In this document: piece after piece, positions 54,463-63,981 of the stretch
How positions within the stretch are numbered: position 1 is the first letter of the stretch
Layout of the letters: every line of letters starts with the position of its first letter
From: Lactarius indigo
Taxonomy: Eukaryota; Basidiomycota; Agaricomycetes; Russulales; Russulaceae
Direction of reading: 5' to 3'
Assembly: GCA_025766275.1 (NCBI GenBank)
Contig: JAFKAC010000036.1
Location: 434,001 to 498,000 of the forward strand
DNA length: 64,000 bases
The notes under the pieces: generated by a model
The model's database searches: none
Seen by the model: only the letters and a program-made list of their open reading frames with translations
Told to the model about the DNA's origin: nothing
Program-made: the position numbers and the translations under genes

Positions 54463-54900
54463 GGCTGCCACTACCGGTGTGATCCGCTTGATGCGGGGGT
54501 TTACTGATCGGATGACAATGGGGAGCATAGCTTCGTGTATGGCTGCTTGTGACCATTTGATGTGAGGATCGTATATTGCGAGCCATGGATATCCCAACAC
54601 GACGTCTTCGTCTCCTATGTCTGTGATAAGGAAGCGTATTTCCTTATTAATTCCTTTAGTTTGCACATCCACATCGATATAATGGGTAATACGCCCCGAT
54701 TTGTTTTCGGTATTGTCGATGTTCCATATTTTCTTTGGGACGTCTAGCGGTTTGGTCCCAAACCCCATCCTTTTGACAAAGGAGGGTTTCATGAAGCAGT
54801 GGGTTGCTCCTGAGTCTACTAAGGCTCGTATGTCGGCCATTATATATGGACGAATTATAACTAGGTTCATGGTTCACAGTGGGTTCTGATTGGAAATTTG
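54463..54900 (-). pseudogene. Gypsy C protease, truncated
   Basis: The minus-strand frame has the aspartic protease motif ALVDSGATHCFMKPSF, then KKIWNIDNTENKSGR and DIGDEDVVLGYPWLAIYD. These match gypsy D closely (KIWNIDNTENKAG, DMVLGYPWLS). It is cut on the left by gypsy B2. Upstream (right) of the first Met the sequence loses recognisable gag, so C is truncated here. Confidence 0.85.
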
Positions 54901-54937
54901 ACTTAGGGTTACCACGTATATCCAAATAATGACTCTT

Positions 54938-55138
54938 CATTTGACCACCATGGACAAATGTGGGACCATTACTTGGCCCGCATTTGACCATCATGGTCAA
55001 ACGCGGGGCCGTTACTTGGCCCGCGTTTGACCATCATGGTCAAACGTGGGACCATTACTTGGCCCGCGTTTGACCATCATGGTCAAATGCGGGACCATTA
55101 CTTGGCCCGCGTTTGACCATAATGGTCAAACGCGGGCC
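54938..55138. repeat. 43-bp tandem array of small palindromes
   Basis: Units start at 54938, 54981, 55024, 55067 and 55110 with exact 43-bp spacing; the last is partial. Each has a perfect or near-perfect palindrome CGTTTGACCAT-nnATGGTCAAACG type (23 bp) followed by GGGnCCnTTACTTGGCCCG. A displaced single copy lies at 55249-55285. The repeat can form strings of hairpins. Confidence 0.85.
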
Positions 55139-55278
55139 TGTATAGGCACACTGGACATGCCATTCAACTCGAAATACAATAAAACATATACTTCGAGTAT
55201 AAACATGACCATAGGCCTTCATTGATACAGATAGACTTTGGAGGCCCGCATTTGACCATGATGGTCAAACGCGGGGCC

Positions 55279-55999
55279 ATTACTTAAAGTGTAGTTATAT
55301 AGTATGGGTCTCTCTGGTCTTGTTATCTGACCTCCTGGAGTGGAATTGATTGATTATACATTGGGGTTATATTGTGTCTTCATCTGTTACCAGGGAACTA
55401 TTTGCTATGTGGAGTTGGGGGTTATATTGTTGTTAAGTAAGGTAGAAAAGGTGTGATGTTATGTTGACAGCCTTTATAACTTGCAAGGTCAGGTAGTAAT
55501 ATTGGTGATAGTCTGTGTTCTATTAGGGAATCATATCTGTGAGATGTGCATAAGGAGATTTCCATTATCTGTGACCCATTTGTAACATATACCAATGGCA
55601 GGCACAATGTGCTGCTCTGTATAGCACGGATTGCTCGCACTGCTCGCTCTCTGGCATACAGAGCAGCACATTGTGCCTGCCATTGGTATATGTTACAAAT
55701 GGGTCACAGATAATGGAAATCTCCTTATGCACATCTCACAGATATGATTCCCTAATAGAACACAGACTATCACCAATATTACTACCTGACCTTGCAAGTT
55801 ATAAAGGCTGTCAACATAACATCACACCTTTTCTACCTTACTTAACAACAATATAACCCCCAACTCCACATAGCAAATAGTTCCCTGGTAACAGATGAAG
55901 ACACAATATAACCCCAATGTATAATCAATCAATTCCACTCCAGGAGGTCAGATAACAAGACCAGAGAGACCCATACTATATAACTACACTTTAAGTAAT
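55279..55999. repeat. Perfect 344-bp inverted repeat with 33-bp spacer
   Basis: The left arm is 55279-55622, the right arm 55656-55999 and the spacer 55623-55655. Arms compared base by base in the outer 200 and the inner parts are identical in reverse complement; no mismatch was seen. The same 60-residue peptide can be read on both strands. No 5-bp duplication is evident at the outer ends. It may be a foldback structure, a recent inverted duplication or an assembly artefact. Confidence 0.85.
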
Positions 56000-56163
56000 T
56001 GATCAATTCCACCTGAGGTAACTCTGTATATACATCCAACTCAGACCAAGTTCTCAGGTGAGACTTTTTGGCCTGAGTCTCTCTGTCCTTCAACAAGCTT
56101 CCTATCATTACATTTCTCATACAACCTCAGTCCTGTCAATAAGCTACAGTGTAACCATGTCGT

Positions 56164-56480
56164 TGATGAACAGCAGACATAAGAGGCATACTCACAGTGG
56201 CAAGGTAACTATGGTGAGATATGCTAGAATGCTGGAAGCAGAGGTGAACAGGGAGTTTGCAGAAAAAGCAAAGGAGTCTGGCACACAACAGAACAACAGA
56301 GTGAGAACTGATGTGCATCAGGGCATACAGAGTGTTCTACTTATACTGTACAGGGGTGTGACACTACTACAAGGAGTGTAACACAGGGCCACAGAATACA
56401 AGGAGTGTTGTTCTACATACAGGACAAAGGAGTGTGTAAAATGGAGAACAAGGCAAATGTAGCAGTATGACTTATCATGA
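56164..56480 (-). mobile_element. Decayed solo LTR of copia family
   Basis: It begins TGATGAACAGCAGACA and aligns with the copia LTR at TGATGAACAGCACAGA, CATACTCACAGTG, GGTGAGATA, CTACTTATACTGTACAG, GTGACACTA and GGAGAACAAGGC. It is diverged in many places, and the right edge is unclear (around 56470-56485). Confidence 0.6.
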
Positions 56481-57245
56481 CAACTGGACCAATGGGTTCT
56501 GAGTATAGTAGGACAGATTAGATTTAGTGTTTGATGATAGTAGGATAAACATTTTGCAAAAGATGAGGGTAAGGATGGCAGAAGACAAGACATCTGGTGT
56601 GAAATGATGTAGAGATTTGTTGTTGGTGAATGAGTAAGGGGCAGGGTGACAATGTGGTGTAGGATGTGGAGATTGTGAGGTGATTTAAATCTGTGAAATG
56701 CCTTGGCAAGCCATTTAATGGCTTATATTCCTCTCTAAGGCTTGCCAGCCTTGTAAGATCCAAAAGCACTTAAAATTCCTGAAAGCCCTCATAGGACTTG
56801 AAATCAGTCAAAGTCCACAAAAGGTCCACCAAGCCTCATTGAACTTATCATTTCCAGCTAATGCCAAATAGTCTGTGTGAACCTCATGAGGCCTTGTATT
56901 CTTGGCTAAGCCTAACATTGTCAGCCAGGCATTGCTTACATTGTTATCATCCCACTAACATTTATGTGTACATAACAGCAAATAAAGTAATACATTATAT
57001 TATCATAATATGATACATGACGTGACCAAAGTATCTAAAGCACCAAAGCCAAGAAGGCAACAGAGTCCATAGGGGCAAGCAACAGGGTCCAAGAGACTGA
57101 GCATGATGAGCCAAGATCCAAGCAGTACAAGCACCTTGAGACACAGTCCCAGAGCCACAGAAGTTGAGCCAAACCAAGGCAAGGAGACAACACACACTGC
57201 AGTCTACTCTTCAGATGGTCGGTGCCGTTTCGCTGCACATTCCAA
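56481..57245. other. No gene recognised
   Basis: A+T-moderate sequence holds the 3' side of the neighbouring pseudogene and short frames only. No LTR boundary is evident. Confidence 0.4.
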
Positions 57246-58893
57246 TCAAGTGAGTTTGGCCTTTGACCAACTGTCATTGTCACTTTTCTGTGGATGGTTG
57301 TCACCCTTGCCTTTAGTACTTGGTTTGTCGAAGAATATCTTTCTGTGCAGTGGGCTGTTGTTAGACATGTCTGAAAGTAAACTCAATACATACTGATTCC
57401 ACCATGCCAGCGTTTCCATAGCCCATTTGTTGTCACTGTCTTCAAACAGTTCTAGAATAGCAAGGTAAAAGTCTTGTAAGATAAAGTTCCTGTCTTTAGT
57501 GCCCCATTCTTTACAAGAGGAAAGCGCAAAATGAGCCTAACAGATTTTGAATGAATAAAGACAAAATGGGACCATACCTGAGCAACTGCATATGTAATTG
57601 TTGAAGGTGTCACCTGGGTCAAGCTGTTGATCTTGGCAACAGTGGACTTCCTTTTCTTGTCAGTGGGTTCCCAAAAGCCATTCCCCATGAAGATGCTTTT
57701 GAACAACTATGTGGTCAACAGGAACTGAAAGCAACATCAGAGGGGAAATAACTTACCCATAAGCACAGGGGTGACTGTAATAGGCCTTGCTCAATATCCC
57801 AATCCTCCAGATCAGCTTCAAAAAGTTTATCTGCCTTGTCCTTGTTATAAAGGAAGTTGGGGAGGTCAGTGGCAGTGATTGGGACCATGCCACCTGTGAT
57901 GTTCTCAAGAAATCTACACACAGACATCAGTACAGAAGAGATAGGTCATCAAGTATGTACATCAGATTATGGTCAAAGACATATATGAAGGCACAGGGAC
58001 AGAGTGCATGCACTGTACTGAAATGGTTGAACCCATGGCCCATCTTGTCTCACAGAACTGGCTCACCAGCTTGAGCATTGCAGGTGAAGAACTCTGAAAT
58101 TCCTTCCTTCATCTTGTTTGTATCTTGCTGTCGAGCACTCTGCGAATCCTTATCCATCTAATACAGACAATGAGTAGTGACATGATGAGTAAAAATATTC
58201 TTACCAGTGCAATAAGATCCATGATTGATTCAAAGTCATCACCAAATTCTTCAATTGTCTTCTTGAAGTTCAGCACCTGAGCAAGCACCCCATGATATAG
58301 CTTGATATATGTGACATGGTTTGCATTGTTGTCTTCCCTGTTGGTGTAGTCAGTGGGTATATGTGCCAAAGAAAAGGGACCCACCTTTCATTGTCCTCCA
58401 TTGTTTTAATCTCAAAGAAACCATCCTCAGCCAGTCCAATCTGGAAGGCCTCATTAAGGTCCAACCATGTCTGTATACACAGACCAACCATCCATCTACC
58501 AGCTTTCTTGTAAGCTTTCAGTGTGTCTTGTTTTGTGGTCCTGAGGCTGTTTTTGAGATGATACACTGCCAACAATGGTTGCACTGACTTACATGGTACA
58601 GCCTCACTTCCATTTCTTCCTACCAGCTTTAACCAGTAGGGCATGTCACAGTAGCTTGTGTCCCAATTTACACTTCATTCTAGGGTCATGGTCTTCTTGG
58701 TTGTTCTCACATTGCTGTGGAGTCTGTAGTCATCTTGATTGCTGCTTCTGTCTTCATCAGACTGTTGTGGGGATGTAGATAGAGGAGAGTTGAGAGGGTA
58801 GCAGGGTTGCTGCTGGTGAGCTGTTGCATAGGTGGGTTGGATATGAGAAGGTTGAGGGCAATGGAACATGGTGGCCAAGTTCAGGAATGACAT
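57246..58893 (-). pseudogene. DUF6698-like multi-exon gene, broken
   Basis: Exon blocks in coding direction: 58893-58385, 58337-58205, 58157-57961, 57913-57757, 57706-57578 and 57536-57246. Introns are 41-50 bp GT-AG. The downstream exons fit the family pattern I remember for DUF6698: GFNHF, then ITATDLPNFLYNKDKADK, GLLQSP, IFMG, VTPSTITYAVAQ, AHFALSSCKEWGTKDRNF, DFYLAILELFED and ETLAWWNQYV. Two TGA codons (58675-58677 and 58050-58052) interrupt it; the first could be read-through CGA. The protein family's function is unknown, and it is common near mobile elements in mushroom genomes. Upstream exon limits are less sure. Confidence 0.55.
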
Positions 58894-59772
58894 GTTAGTT
58901 GACTTAGTGATTTTTCTGATTCCTCAGATGTTGCTGGCTCAGCCAACACTTGAACATCACAATGGGCCTCTGAGTTGACTTTACATGTGGACTACTCTGT
59001 GCCATTTCTTCTGACTCGTGGCCCCACACTTATCCAATACATGGTTGAATGTGATTGATGTGGAGTAAAGCTTACCAATGGAACTGCTTGAGCACATAGT
59101 GTTCACCAGATCCACTGCAAAAGGAATGTGCCAATGAAGTTCAAACCACCTGAGACTCAAAACCTGAGATTGAAAAGTCAAGCTGCACAGATGAGTCCTA
59201 ATAATGTTAGCTCTTAGTCCTGTCTTTAGGTTTCATTTCATTGATTTTGCAAAATGACTGGTCTGAAATCTGCCAGGACACTGTTGATATTGGGCTGGAG
59301 GAGGTAGAGGTGCTTGGAGATCCAGACTTTGTAAGGGGCAGCTTGGTATGTTGATCCTCCATTGTTTCACTGGATGCTAAATTGATTGTACACTCAAGAA
59401 TGTTGACTGCAACAATGACAATGAGCTAGATGGCCCAGACCCAGCATCTCTTCCAGCACCCACCATGCTCCTGGAGCCAGAGCATATTGAAGAGCATGGT
59501 GATGGAGATATAGATGCCCCTGTTGCTTTGCATTGGCCCACTTGAAAGCAGCACATTCCTGCTTGGTTTGGGAGGGCAAGTGATCTACTTCTATTGGCAC
59601 AGATGGCAGCACTAAGCATCTATAGCCAATCAATAACACCAGATCCTCACCCTCACCTTCTCCAGTATTGTCTACTCCCTCTTCATGGCCCATGTCTTCA
59701 ATGCAAGTCAACAATCCCACTCCCAGTCCTTTCATCTGTGAAACCATACCAAACCAATTTGGGCTATTCCGG
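58894..59772. other. No gene recognised
   Basis: Frames on both strands over 59380-59760 mirror one another and are Pro/His-rich. There is no domain. The stretch ends at the gypsy F LTR. Confidence 0.4.
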
Positions 59773-60466
59773 TGATGAACTCACTGTCACTCGACAGCGA
59801 GGGATACGGTTGAAGACGACGGCGGGCGAGGTAGAGACGGAGAGAGCGTTGAAGGGGGCGAAGAGGGGGCGTCTTGGCTCAAAGAAGATAGTGGCGCACA
59901 CAAGGTGGGGCACTCGAAGGAGCTGAGAGGCAAGAGAGGGAAGATGTCACAAGTGGACAGTCTGAGGGACTGTCCGATAGATTGCGCTAGCTTATATACT
60001 ACAGGGGGTGGTCTGTGCGTAAGTTTAGGGCAGGCTTAGGGCCTGTCCACGGGTGCTGCGCAAAACTGCGGATTGGAACATTCCAGAGACAAGTTATTAA
60101 TACTGTCCAATCAGAATAAAGGATAAGCATGGTACGACTGCGCCGCAGTCAATGACGCCATATTGCGCCATAGTGGTGTGATTCCGCAGCTACTGCGGAA
60201 CTCGTGATCAGCACACGTGTTCCTTGTGACTTGGTTGATTATCTCCGTTGATTGATAAACAATCAACTGTTGATTGATACACGTGCATGTACACATGTGA
60301 CTTGGAAAGGCAGAGTAATCACGTGACACATCACGTGATCGTTGGAGAGTGAAATTCAAACTCCGATTTCGGATTTCCCCTTTAGGAAGCTGATGACATA
60401 AGCCCGGTCCGGTCCGGTCCGGTCCTAAGCGCCTTGAGTCACGACCAGGTTTATAGGTTCGTGACA
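59773..60466 (-). repeat. Gypsy F 3' LTR
   Basis: The 694-bp LTR, in coding direction, begins TGTCACGAACC and ends GAGTTCATCA. A polypurine stretch AAAAAGGGGATAC precedes it in coding direction. It carries four CGGAC copies, a TATATAAG box and the GTCACGA/TCGTGAC hairpin. Confidence 0.92.
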
Positions 60467-60477
60467 GTATCCCCTTT

Positions 60478-63400
60478 TTAACGTCGTGCTATTCCACTAG
60501 CACTAGTTGACTTTGGTTTAGGGGCACCGGGGTTGGCCTTGTGAAATTGACTAACAAGGTCTTGCGCATGGGTCATTTGGGAGGAGGGGAGCCAGGAGTT
60601 TTCAGAGTCGGGGTACCCCTTCCACTTGATCAAGTAGAGTATGCCCTTCTTGTTAGGCGATACCTTGGATTGTAGGACCTTTTCCACTTCGTAGTGTTCG
60701 TCTTCCCCTTGGATGATTTCAGGGGGTGGTCTGGTGAAGTTGGGTCCATGTGTAGTATTTTCTTTATACGGGGAGATCAAGGAATTGTGGAAGACTGGGT
60801 GAATTCGCCATGTCTTTGGGAGTTGGAGTTTGCAGTTAACTCCCCAGGAGGATAGGACTTTAAAAGGACCATGGCGGCGGGGGGCGAGTTTAGCTTTGGG
60901 GTGGGTAGTGTGAATGTTGGTCCCTTCTAGCCAGACTAGATCGCCTTCATTGAACTTATGAGGGGTTGGGATTGACTTGGAATTTCTCATTACTTCTGCG
61001 GCAACTTTGAGGGCTGCAGTAACTTCAGAGCGGATTCGGTTAAGTGCATCTAGTCTTTCTTCAGCTGCGGGTATCTTGCTATTGAAGTGGATGGGGGGAA
61101 TGAACTCCGGATTGTACCCATACCACACTTCAAAGGGTGATTTGTGGGTTGCACTATGCTGTCGTGCATTGTGCGCGAATTCCATGAACGGGATTAGGTC
61201 TACCCAGTTGTCTTGTTGAAAGTTACAGAAGACACGGAGGTACTGTTCAAGTTCTTGGTTTACGCGTTCGGTTTCTCCATCTGTTTGTGGATGGAAAGCC
61301 GTGGACAGGGTAGATTTGACTCCTAGTTTGTTCCAAATTTCTTGCATGACTTTTGATGCAAACTGGGGGCCTCTGTCGGAAATGACTTGTTGAGGTAGGC
61401 CAGTACGTCTCCAGACGTTTTCAAGGTAGAGTTGGGCTGTTTCGTCTGCAGTGATGGTTTTGTTGCAAGGGGAGATGACTATAGCTTTGCTGAGTCGATC
61501 AACCACTACGAATAATGAATCGTAGTTGTGGGATAGGGGAAGGTCAGTGATGAAGTCCATTGTGATGGTCCCCCATATTTCTTCAGGTATTGTGTTTGGT
61601 TGTAGGGGTACTTGGGTACGTGGTTTGATTTTAGTGGCTTGGCATATGGCGCAACCATCAACATAGGTTTTAACAAAGGTTGATATGCCTGGCCACCAGA
61701 AGTCTTGGGATATTAACTCATAGGTTTTCCATCGTCCGGGGTGTCCTGTGGCGATGTGGTCGTGATATGTTTTAACAATGTCTCTTCGTAGGTTGTCATT
61801 TTTTGGAACGTAGACTTGTCCTTTGAACAAGATAATGCCATCTTCTAAGTTCCACTCTTCTAGTCCTTTAGCTAGGGATCGAGGGCCATTTTTTAGAAGG
61901 GATTCGAGGGCCATGCTGACTTCCTTGTCGTAGGTCTGGGTGTTTTTGATACGCTGTCGGAGGGTGGTATCTCCTTGGATAGTTACTGCAGTTCTCTGTA
62001 CTGCGTTGATGGAAAAATACTTGGTATCCAGGAGCACTCGTTTTTCATCTTCATCCGCTATCCCCTTTTTATGATCTGGACGCCGAGACAGTGCATCAGA
62101 CTTATTTTGTGTCCCGGGTTTGTGGATGATGATGAACTGGAAGCGAGAGAGGAACAAGGCCCAACGGGCCTGACGGCGGGAAAGCTTCTGCTTTGTGGTA
62201 AAATAGACAAGGTTGCCATGGTCAGACCAGATTTCAGTAACGTCATCCCGTCCTTCCAAGTAGTGGCGGAAAGCATGCAAGGCATGGATGATGGCAAGAA
62301 GTTCCTTGTCGCAGATTTCGTAGTGACGTTCAGCAGGAAGGAGGGATTTGGAAAGGAAGGCGACGGGGTGCCAACGTTGCAAGGCATCAGGTTGTTCAAG
62401 AATGGCACCGGTAGCAAAGTCGCTGGCATCGGTGATGAGGCGAAAAGGTTTGGAATGGTCAGGCAGGGCAAGGACAGGAGCCTCGGTGAAGCATGTAATC
62501 AGGGTGCGGAAAGCGCTTTCCGCCGCGGTACCCCAAGAAAAGGGAACATCTTTCTTGGTTAGGTCAAACAAGGGGCGGGCGATGGTGGAGTAGTCCTTAA
62601 TGAAGCGTCGGTAGAAATTGCAAAAGCCTAGGAAGGCCTGCACTTGTTTAACAGTGCGCGGGGCGGGCCATTGGGTAATGCCCGCAACTTTTGCAGGGTC
62701 CATAGAAACTTGGCCATTGGAGATGACGATTCCGAGGTATTCAACCGAGGTTTGCGTGAAGGTACACTTTTCAGGTTTTAGGTAGAGGTCGTGGCGTTCC
62801 AGTCGTTGAAGCACGTCGTGTGTCAATGCTGTGAGTGAGGAGATATCTTCTGTGAAGATTAAAATGTCATCGAGGTAGACTACTACGTGTCCACCGTCGA
62901 TCAAGGACTCGAAGATTTGGTTCATGAACGTCTGGAAAGTGGCAGGGGCATTACAGAGGCCAAAGGTCATTACTGTGGGTTCGAAAAGGCCCAAAGACGT
63001 CTTAAAGGCTGCCTTATATTCATCACCTTCATGGATGCGGATATTGTTGTATCCCCAGCGGATGTCTAACTTGGTGAAGTAGCGCGCGCCATGGAGTTTG
63101 TCGATAAGTTCAGGGATAAGGGGAAGGGGTGCTGCGTTCTTGATGGTTATATCGTTGAGGGCACGGTAGTCTTGTACAGGTCGGAGTTTGCCATCCTTCT
63201 TGTCAACAAAGAAGAAGGGGGAGGCCATGGGTGACTTAGAAGGTCGAATGTAACCTTTTTTTAGGTGTTCAGAAATGTACTCCTTGAGGGCATCGGATTC
63301 CTTTGGTGTAAGTCGATAAATGCCACAATTCTTTATAGTGGCTCCTGGTTTGAGATCAATTGCGTGATCCCAGGGCTGATGTTGGGGTAGTCGGTGGGAC

Positions 63401-63981
63401 GCGATTTCACTGAATACTTTGGTGTAATGTTGGAAATGACTCGGAATGTGGTCGGTGGAAGGCTTGGGTGCAGTTCGTGCTGCTAACTTGGTGCTTGTAG
63501 TTACTTTGGATCGGATGGCAAGGTGGTCGTACTTGTTGAAGCTGTGAATCCACAGCCAGGGTTCGTAGGCATCCTGGATGAAGGTCGGTTCCAGTGGTTC
63601 AATTTCGTCGTTCACAGGGAGACAGGTTTCTTGGTCAGGGTCAAGTTCAAGGATGTTAATAGTCGTATGTCGCGTTTGTGGTTTTTTCGAAGAGATGACA
63701 ACCGCTGAGGAGGACAGGGTGCAGGTTTTCGGGCATCGGGTGAAGGCTATTTTTGGTTGATGCCAATCGATTTCAGGATTATGCGCTTGGAGCCAATCTG
63801 TTCCTAAGATTATATCGTGCTCCCCTAGAGTAGTTGCATAGAGTTCCACAGTTTCGTCGTGGTAGTTGTCATCAGAAGTCCTGATCCGTAGTTTCTGGAT
63901 CGTAGTATACCTAACAGATCCCGTCTTGTTGGGAGACCCATCCACGTTTCTAACTGGTAAGGGTTTAATTAGTGTCCTCAT
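60478..63981 (-). CDS. Gypsy F Pol, 5' end missing
   Basis: The open frame of 1167 codons continues off the window at the right edge; Met at 63981 is not necessarily the start. The first residues belong to the protease C-terminal half (LYATTLGEHDIILGTDWLQ). RT: GYIRPSKSPMASPFFFVDKK, LDIRWGYNNIRI and YLDDILIF (YLDD 369-372). RNase H: DASDFATGAIL and RHYEICDKELLAI. Integrase: ATGHPGRW, CAICQ, MDFITDLP, VISDRGPQF and DGETERVNQ. The chromodomain at the C-terminus has HYEVEKVLQSK then YLIKWKGYPD. It ends 11 bp before the LTR. No stops, frameshifts or substitutions of catalytic residues were noticed, so it looks intact as far as it goes. Confidence 0.93.
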   Translation of the reverse strand: MRTLIKPLPVRNVDGSPNKTGSVRYTTIQKLRIRTSDDNYHDETVELYATTLGEHDIILGTDWLQAHNPEIDWHQPKIAFTRCPKTCTLSSSAVVISSKKPQTRHTTINILELDPDQETCLPVNDEIEPLEPTFIQDAYEPWLWIHSFNKYDHLAIRSKVTTSTKLAARTAPKPSTDHIPSHFQHYTKVFSEIASHRLPQHQPWDHAIDLKPGATIKNCGIYRLTPKESDALKEYISEHLKKGYIRPSKSPMASPFFFVDKKDGKLRPVQDYRALNDITIKNAAPLPLIPELIDKLHGARYFTKLDIRWGYNNIRIHEGDEYKAAFKTSLGLFEPTVMTFGLCNAPATFQTFMNQIFESLIDGGHVVVYLDDILIFTEDISSLTALTHDVLQRLERHDLYLKPEKCTFTQTSVEYLGIVISNGQVSMDPAKVAGITQWPAPRTVKQVQAFLGFCNFYRRFIKDYSTIARPLFDLTKKDVPFSWGTAAESAFRTLITCFTEAPVLALPDHSKPFRLITDASDFATGAILEQPDALQRWHPVAFLSKSLLPAERHYEICDKELLAIIHALHAFRHYLEGRDDVTEIWSDHGNLVYFTTKQKLSRRQARWALFLSRFQFIIIHKPGTQNKSDALSRRPDHKKGIADEDEKRVLLDTKYFSINAVQRTAVTIQGDTTLRQRIKNTQTYDKEVSMALESLLKNGPRSLAKGLEEWNLEDGIILFKGQVYVPKNDNLRRDIVKTYHDHIATGHPGRWKTYELISQDFWWPGISTFVKTYVDGCAICQATKIKPRTQVPLQPNTIPEEIWGTITMDFITDLPLSHNYDSLFVVVDRLSKAIVISPCNKTITADETAQLYLENVWRRTGLPQQVISDRGPQFASKVMQEIWNKLGVKSTLSTAFHPQTDGETERVNQELEQYLRVFCNFQQDNWVDLIPFMEFAHNARQHSATHKSPFEVWYGYNPEFIPPIHFNSKIPAAEERLDALNRIRSEVTAALKVAAEVMRNSKSIPTPHKFNEGDLVWLEGTNIHTTHPKAKLAPRRHGPFKVLSSWGVNCKLQLPKTWRIHPVFHNSLISPYKENTTHGPNFTRPPPEIIQGEDEHYEVEKVLQSKVSPNKKGILYLIKWKGYPDSENSWLPSSQMTHAQDLVSQFHKANPGAPKPKSTSASGIARR

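Larger units (their letters stand above)
27428..54900 (-). mobile_element. Gypsy C: fragmented element carrying three later insertions
   Basis: Coding order from right to left: protease (54463-54900), RT and RNase H (45060-46507), end of RNase H and integrase zinc domain (36666-37107), integrase core, chromodomain and extension (27918-30303), and 3' LTR (27428-27906). Three intact elements separate the pieces, each with a clean 5-bp duplication of C sequence. C lacks gag and 5' LTR: similarity fades near 54.9 kb. Its left end sits in gypsy D RT. The base element is about 5 kb in this window after removing the insertions. Confidence 0.85.

Noticed and set aside
54316..54510. Protease frame appearing to run into the B2 LTR
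   Set aside because: The same tail peptide appears wherever family B LTRs are read in that direction, so it is LTR sequence and not part of the protease gene.
54938..55285. Regularly spaced repeats resembling a CRISPR array
   Set aside because: Units are contiguous with no variable spacers, each is itself palindromic, and the genome is eukaryotic.
59380..59760. Minus-strand frame rich in Pro/His with a plus-strand mirror
   Set aside because: Both strands are open, and the peptide has no recognisable motif.
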